64,000 nt of DNA from Pegoplata infirma (lineage: Eukaryota; Arthropoda; Insecta; Diptera; Anthomyiidae), in the NCBI GenBank assembly GCA_963921195.1, contig OY992537.1, positions 175,167,021-175,231,020 of the forward strand, given 5' to 3'. Position 1 is the first letter of the stretch. The number at the start of each line of letters is the position of its first letter. The position numbers were made by a program, and so were the translations under genes. Below the pieces are notes generated by a model. It made no database searches. It was given only the letters and a program-made list of their open reading frames with translations, and was not told the DNA's origin. Positions 63,452 through 64,000 of this stretch are shown piece after piece.

Positions 63452-63770
63452 CTATACAGAAAAAAAAATTGAGTAAATTTTTAATACTATTGAGTAAAAA
63501 ATTACTCAATTTTGCATCAGTAAACGATTTAATAGTATTGAGTAAACTTTTAATAAAAATTTATTAAATGTATGCAAGAAATGTGAGTAAATTTGTAATT
63601 GATACAATTAAAAGTTTATTCAAAACTTTTCGTTTTTTTAAATTAAGTTTTGAATTGGGTCAAGTATAAATTTACCAAAAATTTATAAATTTTTTTGTTA
63701 AAAAGTTTAAAAACAGTTTCACATTTTTGTCAAAATAAAACCTTTTTTGTAACTTTTACCAAATATATTT
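63452..63770. mobile_element. MITE related to 55853-56362
   Basis: ACAGAAAAAAAAATTGAGTA, then TACTATTGAGTAAAAAATTA, CTCAATTTTGCATCAGTAAA and TTAATAAAAATTTATTAAAT match the inverse of the right half of 55853-56362. The far end is not seen. Confidence 0.55.
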
Positions 63771-64000
63771 ATGTCTTACAAGGAAGGTCTTTCACAGGGC
63801 ACCCACCAATTGTCCTGAAACTTGCATATAGCAAAGGGGGGGAGCAAAATAAGAGCTACCTGGTTTTTTTAGCTGCCCAGTCTCACATTTAGTGAGTCAA
63901 AGGGGAAAGGGAAAAACGGGATTTTTTTCGTTTTTGAAGATTTTTTCCATTTCTTCAAAACATATATTTCTTCAAAACATATATATATGAACATTTTGTA
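63771..64000. other. Window end, no gene seen
   Basis: A purine-rich patch (GGGGAAAGGGAAAAACGGG, 63902-63920) and a TATTTCTTCAAAACATATA repeat (63946-63983, two copies) are the only visible features. Confidence 0.35.

Overview
This window looks like AT-rich nuclear DNA of a higher fly. The clues are many DINE-1/Helentron-like short elements (TATACCCTCC start, GGACCCCATAAAG block, GTCCGTCCGTCC microsatellite, ATTCGGC-loop-GCCGAAT hairpin, ACTTG end), an I/LOA-type and a jockey-type non-LTR retrotransposon, a Tc1 relic, and very many hAT and TA-site MITEs. A calyptrate fly (house-, stable- or blow-fly type) is my best guess from repeat style; this is inference. I find no intact host protein gene, rRNA or functional tRNA. 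The window reads as intergenic or long-intron sequence built almost wholly from nested transposable elements.

Layout. 1-2.3 kb: a hAT-like non-autonomous element and Helentron-like pieces. 2.5-8.5 kb: a broken LOA/I-like retrotransposon on the minus strand, whose reverse transcriptase is split by a 3.7-kb hAT-like foldback with a perfect 8-bp target duplication; the left arm of that foldback holds three younger insertions missing from the right arm. 8.5-10 kb: two more 3' pieces of the same retrotransposon on the plus strand. 10-17 kb: hAT elements, a 5'-truncated jockey 3' end with poly(A) and 11-bp target duplication, a DINE copy, and members of a TA-target family with CACTCAAAA ends (called family K here). 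17.9-23.3 and 29.4-34.1 kb: two large K elements in opposite orientation, each holding a DINE element that itself holds a 2.8-3.0-kb foldback at the same internal site. 23.3-29.4 kb: another foldback, a candidate micro-exon and fragments. 34-47 kb: tandem repeats, nested K elements, a 3-kb element with CCCGGCTAAAAAT ends and higher-order internal repeats, and a 639-bp tRNA-like element with identical 63-bp terminal direct repeats. 47.2-51.9 kb: a K element interrupted by a 3.6-kb hAT-like element that holds a 2.2-kb foldback. 52-64 kb: Harbinger-like, hAT-like and Helentron-like elements and a 990-bp element whose CACAGTG/CACTGTG ends and GC-rich 5-bp target duplication fit Transib, the superfamily related to RAG1.

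How the parts relate. No autonomous transposase or reverse transcriptase is intact here, so almost everything seen would have been moved by enzymes encoded elsewhere. The value of the window is its layering: many insertions can be ordered in time because empty target sites survive in sister arms or sister copies. Family assignments rest on termini, target duplications and short protein motifs read by eye; no database search was possible.
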